A stretch of DNA of 24,103 bases from Lingula anatina. Lineage: Eukaryota > Brachiopoda > Lingulata > Lingulida > Lingulidae. Under the pieces are notes generated by a model. The model saw only the letters and a program-made list of their open reading frames with translations, was not told where the DNA came from and searched no databases. How positions within the stretch are numbered: position 1 is the first letter of the stretch; each line of letters opens with the position of its first letter. This document shows, piece by piece, positions 16,125 to 23,997 of this stretch. Location: positions 659,232 to 683,334 of the forward strand of contig NW_019776157.1 of NCBI RefSeq assembly GCF_001039355.2, in the 5' to 3' direction. Position numbers and translations under genes: made by a program.

Positions 16125-19100
16125 ACCTGATAAGGTTAGACTTGGCTCTGGGTGTGACAGGAGTGCAGATGAAGGGACCCAGTGCTGTGTCAGAAGGCTG
16201 CGGTCTGGAAATATATTAAAATGGTGTTTATACCAGGAACTACTGCAGAAACCCATGTGCTAGCATGTATTAACAGATTGTTTGCGTGCATTAGCCTATG
16301 CTAGTGTGTATTAGTGTGGAACGCCTCTCATGCATATTTGTAACCATGCGTGTGTTCGTGTGTGTGATTGAATTCATGTCTCATGATCAACAGAGCAATC
16401 CTTGGCTTTTAGGACTAAGTACATGGAACTGCATACCACAGACTGTGGAACAAATTCCATTAGTCATTTGATGAGTGCTTCTGGAGTTTGCTGGAATATT
16501 AAAGTTACCGATCTGCTGTCACCCCCCACCCGTGTCTCTCCTTTTGTCTCACCCCCCCCCCCCCCCCCCCCCCCCCCCCCACCACCACCACCACTACTAC
16601 CAACACAACCCCATCCAACCCCTTCTCACTCACCTGTTCCTGACAGGTGTCTGCTCTGGCAGCGGCCGTGTCTCTCCTATCTTCTCCAGCACAGCATTGA
16701 TCAACATGGCGTTAGAGATTACTTTTTGGTTGTTGTTATGGTGTACCACTGTTGACAGGGGACGGGGTCGCTGAACTATAAAAAAAAAAATAAAAAATAA
16801 ATAAATAAATAAACAGATAGACAGACAGAGAGATTAATAAGTTATCAGAGTCAGCAGGGTAATATAAGACACCAGAAGTCAGTTTTACCATGATTGCAAG
16901 TGAAAATATATCAGTGAATGAGCAGAAAGTCTTTTTTTTTTGTTCTTTAAAGTAACTGAGACAAAAAGAGCCACACAGCTTCAGTGACAAGGCCAGAATA
17001 AGACAAATATCTCATAATTAAGTTAATCCCAAGAAAACACTCTCCACTTACTTTCTCTCCTGGTCAAATGCATGGTCTTCTTTGGCCTGTGGTCACTGCC
17101 AAAGGTCAGTTTTCTCTGGACGCTGGGCAGGACCTTGGAGTAACATTCCACAATGGAGTTCCTGGCAGCAGCTCTCTCCCTGGTCTTAGGGTCACTCTCG
17201 TGCTGTAGGAAAAAAATAGGAAGAAATAACCATGAGTTTTTTATCACCATGTAACGCGTCATGGAATATGTCTTCTCAGCATCTGTCAATAACTGAGAAA
17301 CTTGTGAAAATGGAGAAAGCACTTCATCTAAGCTGTGAAAAGATCTTAAAAAGAAAAAGCCAAAACCAAAGTAAGATCTGAAATATCCACATCCAATTTT
17401 ATTCCAATGATAATAAGTATAAGGCTCTTTTAATACCCTTGATAGAGTTGATACAGAACTGGGTATATAATGAAGCAATTACTCACAAGTAAAGTCTGTC
17501 CCAGTTTCTCGTTGAGTCGTATGGCCTCCACATAGCGTGCACGTTGCAGGAAATGCAGCATGAGGATCTCCATGTTGCGTGTTTCCTTGCTGTCACGCAG
17601 ATATTGTAAGAGCTGCCTCTCCTCCCCGTCTGTGAGCGGTAACTGTAGGAGACGGTCTATTGTCTTGGCTGAAAATAGTGACGTAAAAATTACGAATAGG
17701 TGTCATTTGGATGGTGGTGAAGGTTGAAGAGGTGGGGTGCAATTAGACAAGGAAAGGTTTCACTAAATAAAAAGCTAGTATTTCTTGACATAATAAATGG
17801 CAAACAATTTTATATAAATAAAAGTTTCAGGGTGACAAAGAATTCTTATGAATGTCATATTCACATCTTATGCTTTTACACTAGAGTCTACTTGCAATGA
17901 TGTTTGTTTATCAGTTATATAATCATAAAAACAATATATTGTATGTCAACAGTGGAGTGTGTCACTTACTCTGCTGGCAGGCAGTGAAGAGATGTCCCAG
18001 TAAATTATCATTATCCCTCTCATTATTACTGCACACTTTCTGGTATTCAAAGGCTTCGGATATCAGGCTGAAAAAAAAAGCGGAAAACCACAAACTTTTA
18101 TTCACAGTTTTTGGTATTTAAATGCTTAAGATTTCAGACTAAAATGAAATAAATCAAATATATTTGACAAAGACAGCACATATACAGAGATTTATCAAAG
18201 GAATTAAGAAACAGAATAAATGACAGTTGGTAAAAAATAGATTTTTTTTAAGAAAGAAGACTAAATCCAATCACACTTGTTGAAATATTTGTGTTTGTTC
18301 CAAACCATTTTTCTAACACCTATACCTTCATCTTTAAACTGAGATAGATAAGTTATTTTTTGAAGCATTCTAGTCTATATGATCCATATTCTGAAGGTGG
18401 AAGTCACAGTCAAGTTTCAAGATTTCCCAACCTAACCTCTGACCCCTGACCTCATTACTTACCCATTGGCCAACAACACAGTGAGGTGTAACCTGATGTC
18501 CTCGGGGGTCACCAGAGGGGGCTTTTTCACACGTAGGAACTTCAGGGCGATCTTCTCCTCTCCCTGGTACAGGAATGCTTTGATGATTCTGTTATGTTGC
18601 CATGGTAACATTTCCTCTAGCAACATGGGGTCTAGGAGGAGTAGGACAGCTTCCTGTGGAAGAAAACATGGAACCATGTGAAATGTGGTTTATAAAATAG
18701 AATAAGAGTTGGTGATTTGAACAATTAAGTATGTTGAATTTAACACAAAACAATCTACCCTCACTCCAGCATTAATTTTGTTTTACCCAAAAAGTTGAAC
18801 ACATACTAACCCCAAAGATATTTGAGTCAAAATGGTGATAATAAGGCAAATATTGCAAAACTGCATGTTTTTTCTTTGAATGAATAAACTGCCTTCTGCA
18901 TGTGAATGGAATCATCATGTTATTCAAATCCAATACCTCAAATCCTTGTTACTCACCTTGTAATTCACAAACAACTTGTTAATTAGTTCATCTTCTATTT
19001 AACATCCAGAGAACTGGCATAATGCTATGCCAACCACCATTTCTAGCACATTAAATCATCAACTTGTGGAAAATCTTACCTCAAAGTCTTTATGATCCAG

Positions 19101-22100
19101 CAGCCAAAACCCCTGTATCATTCTAGTTCTGCTCTGAGGAAGGTGGATGGCTTGGCAGAACCTGCTCAGTCTGTCTACCAACTGTTAAAAATAATAAAAA
19201 TGGAAGTGTACAATAAAATATGAATAGATAAAAAACGCTGTTCAGATCCAAATCCATACCGTCTGAGCATAATTGCACAGATATTATTTAGTACACAGGA
19301 AAACTTTTGTTTTTTTTTTTTTCATATTCAAAAATATGAATGGTCTGCAGGCTTGTTAGCTTAAGCTGACTTGTTTACTGTTTGGGGAGATCTAAATAAA
19401 AAAAATGTTGTATAAAGATTGTATAATATTTAGTGTTGAAAACAGTAATATATAAGTAAACACCATAACACATTTTGATCTTTCTCTCCACTCAAGGAGA
19501 TGAGGTCTAGGAAGAAGTATTATCATGAAGCAGACAACATAATCTAAATCCATCTCATCTACTCACATTCTGATCTTTCTCTCCCATCATAGAGATGAGG
19601 TCCAGGAAGAAGTAAGCCACCAGACTGTGTTTACTGGCCTGAGAGATGTTTTCCAACAAATATATCGTCAATAAAGCCTGGAATATGGTAACAATACAGT
19701 TAAAAATTATAAGCAAGTAAAATACCACATTTTCTGGCCCATTATGATCTAAATTTTGTTTAAGCTAAATAGATGGATTAATTTTTTAAAGTTCGTGTAC
19801 AGTCTCTTTGTGCATCTTACTGCAAGCTTCACCAGCGTGTGTGCATGCGCGCGTGCGTGTGTGTGTCCCCGTGTCCATGCATGTGTATACCCACTATGTT
19901 GTACATCAAGGCATGAATACAGGGATGAGACTGCCATTTGGTGGAAAATAATCGGAAAAAAAAAATGTTGTAGCGTGGGTCCAGGGAGCTGCCTAGGCCA
20001 ATAAAATTTTTGGTTCCCAAAAGGTCGTAAATCCCCCGATAGTCAGAAAAATCTAAACCCTGCACATGTATTTAAGCAGTCTCTGTCAACCTTTCCCTCT
20101 TACTACCAACAAAATACCAGTATTCCCTAGAGTATTCCCTAGAGGCATACACACTTACATGTAGACTCTTGGGAGGGTAGAGCCCAGCTCCGCCCTGTTT
20201 ACTCCACAGAGCCCTGACAGCCGCAGCTTCTTCGTCTATCATCCCATCTATCATGAGAAGGTCCGTCTCCTGTATATCACTGAAATAACCCAGAAAATGG
20301 GGATAGAGATGAAAAGACAATTTATTTGTGATTTATGTGTGTAGGTTATCTTCTGGATATCACTGAAATAACCCAGTGGGAAAGGATAAAGATGAAAGAC
20401 ATTTAGTCACAAACTCGGAAAATATCCATACTCAGATAAGATATATCCATGTGACATTCATCATCCTCCTCCTCAATCTCAGTACATCAAAATATCTCTC
20501 ACTCTCTGTTTGTGATAAAAAGAAATTTCTCAGTATGTAATAAAAGTGATTTTTGATCTTTATTAAATAGCATTATTCACCAAACTAATGAAGCTTTTTA
20601 ATAATCTACAGGAGGTTAGAATAGGATAAGGAGGGTAGGGAGATAAGAAAGATACGTATATATTTTTTGGGGGGTGGGGGGGGGGGTGTGACAATGAAAT
20701 AAAAATCTGTATCCATGCTCAACACAATCATGTGTGAGACAATTGTCATGATCAGATCGTACAAGCTGATAATCTTGGTGTATGAGACAATATCTACCTG
20801 TGCAGTCTGCTAATCTGCTGTCGCCTGGTCTGGTACTCGTGGCTGAGGACGGAGGCAGGGTAACAGTATTGGCCACTAGGGGGAGACTCTGCTTCTTAAG
20901 GAAAAATGATTGAAATTATTACATAAAGTAAACAGCTCAAAATGTATTAGCTAAAAAAATTCTAACAAATAATGAATTAATACATAAATAATTAACTTTA
21001 CAAAAAATTGTAAAGAAAAATGAATAAACAAAGACAAACAAATATCAAATATACAATCAATCTTTTTATAAATTTAAGAAAGCGTCATTGTTTTGTAATC
21101 AAAAAGTTCAATTTAGGACTTATTGCAAATATACTGTGTTGTTTGATCATAAAAACATTCAACTCTACAAGGAGTGGGTATAAACATACCATCAAACTCT
21201 GGCAGTAAGTTGTTACTAAGGCACCAAGACACAGCCTGGTAGAACTGGTTTATCAGTGTCACCACCCTAAACTTCATGTCCAAGTCACCAAGACCTGGAA
21301 TAATATAAACATAATTCATAATTATGTGATGGCAATTTATTTGTGTGTAGGTTCTCTATGAATAACATGAGATCATTTGTTTTGATCACAAAAGATTGTT
21401 CAGAATGAAGTGACACTGCCTCTGTAATAGGTGACAGTGTCAATGTGTCCCTTTTGTCACAGTGCTGTAAATGATCTGTTATAGTAATGTGCATTTTGTG
21501 ACTGTTGTACAGAGTGAAAAAAGTATATAAAAAATACTTACCTTGGCTAGTAGAGGGTCCAGAGTTGGTCATCAGCACCTGGACAATGGTCTGCAGGTTG
21601 GTCAGTTGGAGCTGGTGCTGGTGGAACAACTGGAGCCCCTGCTGCTCTAAGGGCATCCCCGAACAGTCATACAAAGGCACACCTGAGAGAGGAGAGAGGT
21701 GGTGGTTCATAAAACGAGGGTTTTCAAAGAAAAAAATGAATATAAATGAAAGGGGATTAATAAATACATGGAAATAACAATCTGGCAAAGAAAAACAATA
21801 ACAAAGTAGTCTGAAAACATTATGGGATGAAGGTTAGACAACAACAACAATAAAATAAATATCTGAATACTTACACAATTTGTCCAATGAGTCTTTCACT
21901 TGCGCCACTTTGCCCCAAGCCCAGTCCAGAATAAACCGCAAGGTGCATCCTGCATGAACAAACTCTGGAATGATGTCATGATGGTTTATAGGTCACTCAA
22001 CTTTGTTATCCATACAAGAAACTTAATAAACTTTCACAGAAATATCTAACTGTATTCTCATGTGGAAAATAAGAAAACAAAAAATTTGATTCAAATCAAT

Positions 22101-22944
22101 GAAAAAATGTCAAAGACATGTTTTTCAACTTCTTGGAACCAATCAAATATATATTATTCCAAGTCTAACATGTCTCAAAATTAGGTGAATAGAAATTGAG
22201 ACAAAAATGACATTTCAATAGCTAATTTCAACAGATCAAGGACTAACAGACATGTCTCTGCGCCTCATTACATCACTTTCCTACCTCCTTCTGCAAACTG
22301 GGAGACACACGATGTAATGAACCCTGCGGCACCATGGTTAAGGGCAACAGACAGCAAGTTTTCTCTCTGTGCTTGCTGCAATGTAAACAAACACATCTCA
22401 TTCACTCTTCAAACAAATGTTTGTTCATCAGTTTCACAAAGAAACTTAAAACCTAAATTTTATCAAATTTGACCTAAGATAAATAGGTGACATTCCAATT
22501 AAATAATCTATTGCACATATTCCTGGAAACATATGCATCCTATACATATTTTTACTATACAAATGCATACTATACATATACATATGATAAATATGAATAC
22601 TATACATACAATAAATATGCATGCCATACTTTTGCAGTCCACACAGACACACACGCACACACACCAGACCAAAATTTTAGTCAAATGTGACACTTGATAA
22701 ATCAAAGGCATTGCAATCAAGTAAAACATTGCCCTTATTCTTGAAAACATATGCACATGCATACTATACAAACACAAGCTATATATATATACACACATAT
22801 ATATACAAATATACATACTGCAGTCAAGTTACTAGCGGCCAGCTCGACATTCTTGGGTAAAAGTCCAGCACCCAGGCAGGAATTGAACACTTCAAATGGC
22901 TCCACAAGACCAATGGGACCTCTCCAAACAAGCTGAGAAAGAGC
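6594..22944 (-). CDS. AHCTF1: ELYS / AHCTF1 / MEL-28-type nucleoporin, 26 exons, N-terminus outside window
   Basis: ELYS binds nucleosomes and AT-rich DNA at the end of mitosis and recruits the Nup107-160 (Y) complex to start nuclear pore assembly. Exons in transcript order: 22819-22944, 22285-22375, 21875-21949, 21542-21682, 21190-21294, 20798-20894, 20159-20279, 19567-19677, 19080-19181, 18463-18653, 17970-18067, 17487-17668, 17052-17202, 16634-16775, 16127-16204, 15497-15652, 15068-15258, 14536-14731, 13842-14029, 12999-13459, 12558-12689, 10570-11890, 10078-10244, 7823-7862, 7018-7204, 6594-6777. All phases agree; total 5034 nt = 1677 residues plus stop. The duplicate copy at 7977-9881 is skipped. 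Family matches by recall of vertebrate ELYS: CVPLYD, LLMIDG, MIQGFWLLDH, WQHNRIIKAFL, LHLTVLL, RERAAARNSI, RPRPLS, TPQSILK. Vertebrate ELYS is about 2270 residues, so the beta-propeller (first ~500) lies beyond 24103. Least certain are the 40-nt exon 7823-7862 and the weak donor GTTATA at 16126. Confidence 0.93.
7018..7204 (-). CDS. AHCTF1: ELYS penultimate coding exon
   Basis: 187 nt, phase 1 in (GATACAG) and phase 2 out (GTGAGT). It encodes SLPESLDMPGLPFVFSPPVT, an acidic EPLEEEEVIEG stretch, and a Lys/Ala-rich end AKIKAKKEPKKAAAKKSTK like a histone H1 tail. The acidic-then-basic arrangement is typical of chromatin-binding tails. Confidence 0.8.
7205..7822 (-). other. ELYS intron, quiet
   Basis: AT-rich intron between the tentative 40-nt exon and the penultimate exon. 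No coding or repeat structure recognised. Confidence 0.7.
7823..7862 (-). CDS. AHCTF1: ELYS 40-nt microexon (tentative)
   Basis: Encodes FTFSEPTVIPHDL plus one base. Chosen because the acceptor ACTACAG and donor GTAAGA keep phase 0 in and phase 1 out, the only pairing I found that links the neighbouring exons in frame. An alternative acceptor TAACAG 20 bases upstream (in transcript direction) would put the exon in the wrong phase for the GTGAAT donor before it. Confidence 0.5.
8172..8338 (-). pseudogene. Duplicate of the ELYS basic exon (probable assembly artefact)
   Basis: Identical to 10078-10244, with intact acceptor and donor. In a collapsed assembly only one of the two exists. If the duplication is real, including both would shift phase: this exon enters in phase 1 but the other leaves in phase 0. 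Confidence 0.8.
8664..9881 (-). pseudogene. Truncated duplicate of the large ELYS exon (probable assembly artefact)
   Basis: Same donor and reading frame as 10570-11787 but ends at the N, mid-exon. If the duplication were real, this copy could not be spliced normally because it lacks an acceptor. It should not be added to the protein model. Confidence 0.85.
9882..9882. other. Single ambiguous base at the duplication junction
   Basis: The only N in the window. It sits exactly between the two 1905-bp copies and breaks the large ELYS exon. It looks like a minimal gap or join placeholder left by scaffolding. Confidence 0.95.
10078..10244 (-). CDS. AHCTF1: ELYS basic exon after the SP-rich exon
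   Basis: 167 nt, entered in phase 1 after ATTTTAG and left in phase 0 at GTGAAT. It encodes about 55 residues, starting DTDVPAQPSEVEETPV and ending in the strongly basic RSPARTRKAKKSEEKGKKKF. Probably part of the DNA or nucleosome contact region. An identical copy at 8172-8338 belongs to the duplicated block. Confidence 0.82.
10570..11890 (-). CDS. AHCTF1: ELYS large exon: Ser-Pro-Arg/Lys-rich chromatin-binding tail
   Basis: A single 1321-nt exon, enters phase 0 after TTTACAG at 11891 and leaves phase 1 at donor GTAAGA (10569), about residues 1046-1485 of the fragment. It is dominated by KSPSR, RSKSP, SPTRTR and similar SPxR/K motifs, which resemble the SPKK minor-groove-binding motifs of H1 and sperm histones. 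AT-hook-like cores are PGRGRNQ and PGRGRKTP, with GGRGKK nearby; none has the full RGRP core. Three tandem 20-residue repeats with consensus RRTRGSTPSR..SPE lie at 11285-11464. The positive charge and clustered CDK-type sites fit regulated DNA binding, which is the known job of the ELYS C-terminus. The open frames on the opposite strand are shadows. Confidence 0.9.
11285..11464 (-). repeat. Three in-frame 60-bp coding repeats (RRTRGSTPSR units)
   Basis: Three consecutive 60-nt units, each encoding about 20 residues beginning RRTRG-S-T-P and ending near SPE or LPE plus a Gln-rich spacer. The units have diverged at synonymous and some replacement sites, so this is an old internal duplication in the ELYS tail. 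The same repeats appear at 9379-9558 in the left copy of the 1905-bp duplication. Confidence 0.85.
11891..12557 (-). other. ELYS intron
   Basis: Intron between the exons 12558-12689 and 10570-11890. AT-rich. A weak two-copy tandem repeat of about 51 bp lies at roughly 12020-12115 (paired landmarks GATTTTCAG and GATTGTCAG). Nothing else seen. Confidence 0.7.
12558..16204 (-). CDS. AHCTF1: ELYS disordered linker exons with PP1-docking motifs
   Basis: Seven exons (16127-16204, 15497-15652, 15068-15258, 14536-14731, 13842-14029, 12999-13459, 12558-12689), about residues 578-1045 of the fragment. Low-complexity and rich in Ser, Pro, Thr and acidic residues, with many SP/TP sites suited to mitotic proline-directed kinases. 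Short conserved islands: GPFICTPVTPRAKSNLIS, TPQSILK at 15144-15164, and KRLSF across the 15068/14731 splice. A canonical RVSF lies at 13371-13382. SILK and RVxF are the two classic docking motifs for protein phosphatase 1, and ELYS/MEL-28 is an established PP1 docking protein. The splice phases (2,2,1,2,1,0,0) all fit. Confidence 0.88.
13460..13841 (-). other. ELYS intron, quiet
   Basis: AT-rich intron with good acceptor CTTCCAG and donor GTAAAT. No other structure seen. Confidence 0.75.
14030..14535 (-). other. ELYS intron with C-run
   Basis: Intron from donor GTAGGT (14535) to acceptor CAAAAG (14030). It carries a C-rich run at 14172-14189, seen as a G-run in the transcript, and is otherwise AT-rich. 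Confidence 0.75.
14732..15067 (-). other. ELYS intron, quiet
   Basis: AT-rich intron between the SILK exon and the next one. Donor GTAAGT, acceptor TTCCCAG. Nothing else seen. Confidence 0.75.
15261..15298 (-). repeat. (TTTA)n microsatellite serving as an intron 3' end
   Basis: On the minus strand about nine TTTA units run directly into TTTACAG, the acceptor of the SILK exon. Similar TTTA-type runs lie directly upstream of two other ELYS acceptors (12693-12712 and 16781-16812). Confidence 0.85.
15903..16125. repeat. (ATT)n tracts with a duplicated ~60-bp core
   Basis: Three ATT microsatellite runs separated by two copies of a core starting TCTAATAC at 15931 and 16043 (offset 112 bp, few differences), each containing GGCCAGTTATCTTTCC. 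The last ATT run ends at 16124 against the donor of exon 16127-16204, so that 5' splice site reads GTTATAATAAT on the minus strand. Confidence 0.9.
16205..16633 (-). other. ELYS intron with long C tract
   Basis: Intron between exons 16634-16775 and 16127-16204. Contains a run of 29 Cs (16552-16580) followed by ACC repeats to about 16594. The rest shows no coding potential, and the open frames that would encode poly-Pro here are not genes. Confidence 0.8.
16552..16594. repeat. C29 run plus (ACC)n
   Basis: Twenty-nine uninterrupted Cs then ACC triplets. In the ELYS transcript this is (GGT)n followed by G29, a strong candidate for G-quadruplex formation. Its length is hard to sequence reliably. 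Confidence 0.9.
16634..22944 (-). CDS. AHCTF1: ELYS helical domain exons (14 exons, about residues 1-577 of the fragment)
   Basis: This block encodes the folded alpha-solenoid part of ELYS that follows the beta-propeller and lies close to the Y complex. In order it gives a GPIGLVEPFEVFNSCLGAGL helix pair, LRFILDWAWGKVAQ with DKLCVPLYD, MKFRVVTLINQFYQAVSWCL, YCYPASVL, TDLLMIDGMIDEEAAAVRAL, YLLENISQASKHSLVAYFFL, MIQGFWLLDHKDFE, WQHNRIIKAFLYQGEEKIAL, EDIRLHLTVLLANG, LPLTDGEE, FLQRARYVEAIRLN, DPKTRERAAARNSIVECYSK and KVISNAMLINAVLEKIGETR. Each short block aligns in order with vertebrate ELYS as I recall it. Exons are 75-191 nt. The exon beginning at 20894 has a tandem acceptor (AAGAAG), so a one-residue splice variant is possible. 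Confidence 0.93.
18068..18462 (-). other. ELYS intron, quiet
   Basis: Intron from donor GTAAGT (18462) to acceptor TTTTTCAG (18068). AT-rich, no other structure seen. Confidence 0.75.
18654..19079 (-). other. ELYS intron, quiet
   Basis: Intron from donor GTAAGA (19079) to acceptor TTCCACAG (18654). AT-rich, no other structure seen. Confidence 0.75.
19470..19528 (-). pseudogene. Decayed duplicate of an ELYS exon 3' end
   Basis: Diverged copy, inside the intron, of the last ~55 nt of exon 19567-19677 and its exon/intron border. The plus-strand words GATCTTTCTCTCC and GAGATGAGGTC are shared, and the copy keeps GATCAAAAT followed by GTG at the border. It has no usable acceptor and several changes, so it is non-functional. 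Confidence 0.82.
19678..20158 (-). other. ELYS intron with GT/CG tract
   Basis: Intron from donor GTAAGT (20158) to acceptor TTCCAG (19678). Contains an alternating GTGTGCATGCGCGCGTGCGT-type tract around 19836-19866 (possible Z-DNA) and a 12-bp tandem AGTATTCCCTAG at about 20119-20142. No coding segment seen. Confidence 0.75.
20280..20797 (-). other. ELYS intron
   Basis: Holds the duplicated acceptor segment at 20353-20400 and a G-rich run at about 20669-20688. Otherwise AT-rich. Confidence 0.75.
20353..20400 (-). repeat. Duplicated 3' splice site region of an ELYS exon
   Basis: Copy of 20270-20319, offset 83 bp. It carries the acceptor and exon start of exon 20159-20279 (minus strand TTATTTCAG then TGATAT) plus flanking intron, giving a decoy acceptor 83 bases upstream of the real one in transcript direction. 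Confidence 0.82.
21950..22284 (-). other. ELYS intron, quiet
   Basis: AT-rich intron, donor GTAGGA at 22284, acceptor CATGCAG at 21950. Nothing else seen. Confidence 0.7.
22457..22805. repeat. Diverged tandem repeat and TA/CA microsatellites in an ELYS intron
   Basis: Two degenerate copies of about 110 bp (roughly 22457-22570 and 22673-22780) share the order TCAAAT-TG, GATAAAT, ATTGC and GAAAACATATGCA-type words. They are separated by ATGCATACTATACAT-type repeats and a CA-rich run at 22637-22661. A (TA)n-(CA)n tract at 22781-22805 lies close to the donor of exon 22819-22944. Confidence 0.65.
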
Positions 22945-23025
22945 CTATAAAAATAATAAGTTTGGTTATAACTTGCTTAATTGGAAGAAAACCTCTCACC
23001 TCTTTCTTAAACCCTAATATGCATA

Positions 23026-23230
23026 TGTAACAGGGTTACAAGATATCAAGGTGTTGCGTCAAGTATTCCCGCTTTTTCAGTCATGTGAGAGGATATAAAA
23101 GTTCCCCGAGCCATACTATTCTTTGTGATTTTGGGTCAGTAGAAGTTTGTCTGATGTATGTGGAAATTAGAATAAAGGACCTTTTGCTTATTTACAGCAT
23201 AGTCAATTTGTTGTTTTATACTCAGCTACA
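23026..23230 (+). mobile_element. 5' LTR of a Ty3/Gypsy-like retrotransposon
   Basis: Begins TGTAACAGGGTTAC and ends CTACA, the usual TG...CA borders. Inside are a TATA box TATAAAAG at 23094-23101 and a poly(A) signal AATAAA at 23171-23176, in the order expected for U3-R-U5, with a tRNA primer site two bases after the end. Length (205 bp) is short but normal for this group. It sits in, or upstream of, the ELYS intron that begins at 22945, in the orientation opposite to ELYS. No 3' LTR is in the window, so it may be a full element running past 24103 or a broken remnant. Confidence 0.82.
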
Positions 23231-23232
23231 AA

Positions 23233-23250
23233 TGGCGCAGTCGACAGGAT
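23233..23250 (+). promoter_or_regulatory. Retrotransposon primer binding site (tRNA-Ser type)
   Basis: TGGCGCAGTCGACAGGAT, two bases after the LTR end. It is complementary to a tRNA 3' end reading ATCCTGTCGACTGCG-CCA, which fits the acceptor and T-arm of eukaryotic tRNA-Ser. Several Ty3/Gypsy elements are known to use this primer. Here reverse transcription of the element would begin. Confidence 0.82.
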
Positions 23251-23605
23251 TTTGCTGACTATTCCTGTTTCCAATGTTATATTTATGTGGACATTGATGA
23301 ACTCTGTGAGATCTAACCTTCGAGAAAGATGCAACTGATTGAAAACCCGACCCTTCCTATACAGTGAACGGAATGTGCTATTGTTCAGCAGAGAAGAATT
23401 TTCACTGTTGTGATGTCTTGGTTTGCGATCAACCAAGATGAGACGAAGTAACAACTGTAATGACCAGCACTGCTATTCCGATACCGATACCATAATTCAG
23501 CCAATAACTCTGTTCATTAACTCTGTATACTTTCAGACTATTCAGAGGCCGAAGATTGTCATTTACTGTCGTATCAATTGTTGGTTATGTCAGTGATTGC
23601 GAAAG

Positions 23606-23686
23606 CCGTCGGACCACGGCCATATGCCGGCAAAAATTCTGTGGGCTGGTACATCCTTAAAACTCATCGGCCCACATGTCCGACGG
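23606..23686. repeat. Nested inverted repeat (possible stem-loop)
   Basis: Outer arms CCGTCGGAC (23606-23614) and GTCCGACGG (23678-23686) are perfectly complementary, as are inner arms TGTGGGC (23640-23646) and GCCCACA (23669-23675). They are correctly nested, so RNA from either strand could fold. In a retrotransposon leader this could be a packaging or dimerisation structure; that is inference. Confidence 0.6.
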
Positions 23687-23997
23687 ACTAAAGTCTATTT
23701 CTTAACAGGGAAAACTCGCCTCTTCAACTCGCCTCATCTGAATTTATCGTTAAGCTCTGTGCACGCACTAGATATTTTGTATCAAATACATGCCAGCCTG
23801 TCCATAAGATTTAGTGGGTGTGGTTTTTATCTGATTGGGTAGTACACCAGTAATTGACGTTTCTTTATCGATCACGCGGCAAACGAAAGTTACTCTCTCT
23901 CCAGGCAGAAGATCCTCGCTGTTGTTAATAAAGCGAATGCTGCTTGGAGAGTATGAAACCATGTGGTCATGTGACCGCAAGTACCTTCGCCGGCGCC

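Noticed and set aside
16402-16774. Proline- and histidine-rich open frames
   Set aside because: Produced by the C29/(ACC)n tract in an ELYS intron and by antisense reading of the exon 16634-16775.
22446-22816. Tyr/Met/Cys-rich frames
   Set aside because: Translation of TA/CA-rich degenerate tandem repeats inside an intron.
23606-23686. Nested inverted repeat as terminal repeats of a DNA transposon
   Set aside because: The arms are only 9 and 7 bases, the interval is 81 bp, and no flanking target duplication is visible. Reported only as a possible stem-loop.
23768-23980. Minus-strand frame containing LLPGERVTFVCRVIDKETSITG
   Set aside because: It looks protein-like, but I recognise no family, it has no clear start or splice context, and the opposite strand is open too. 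Not supported as a gene.
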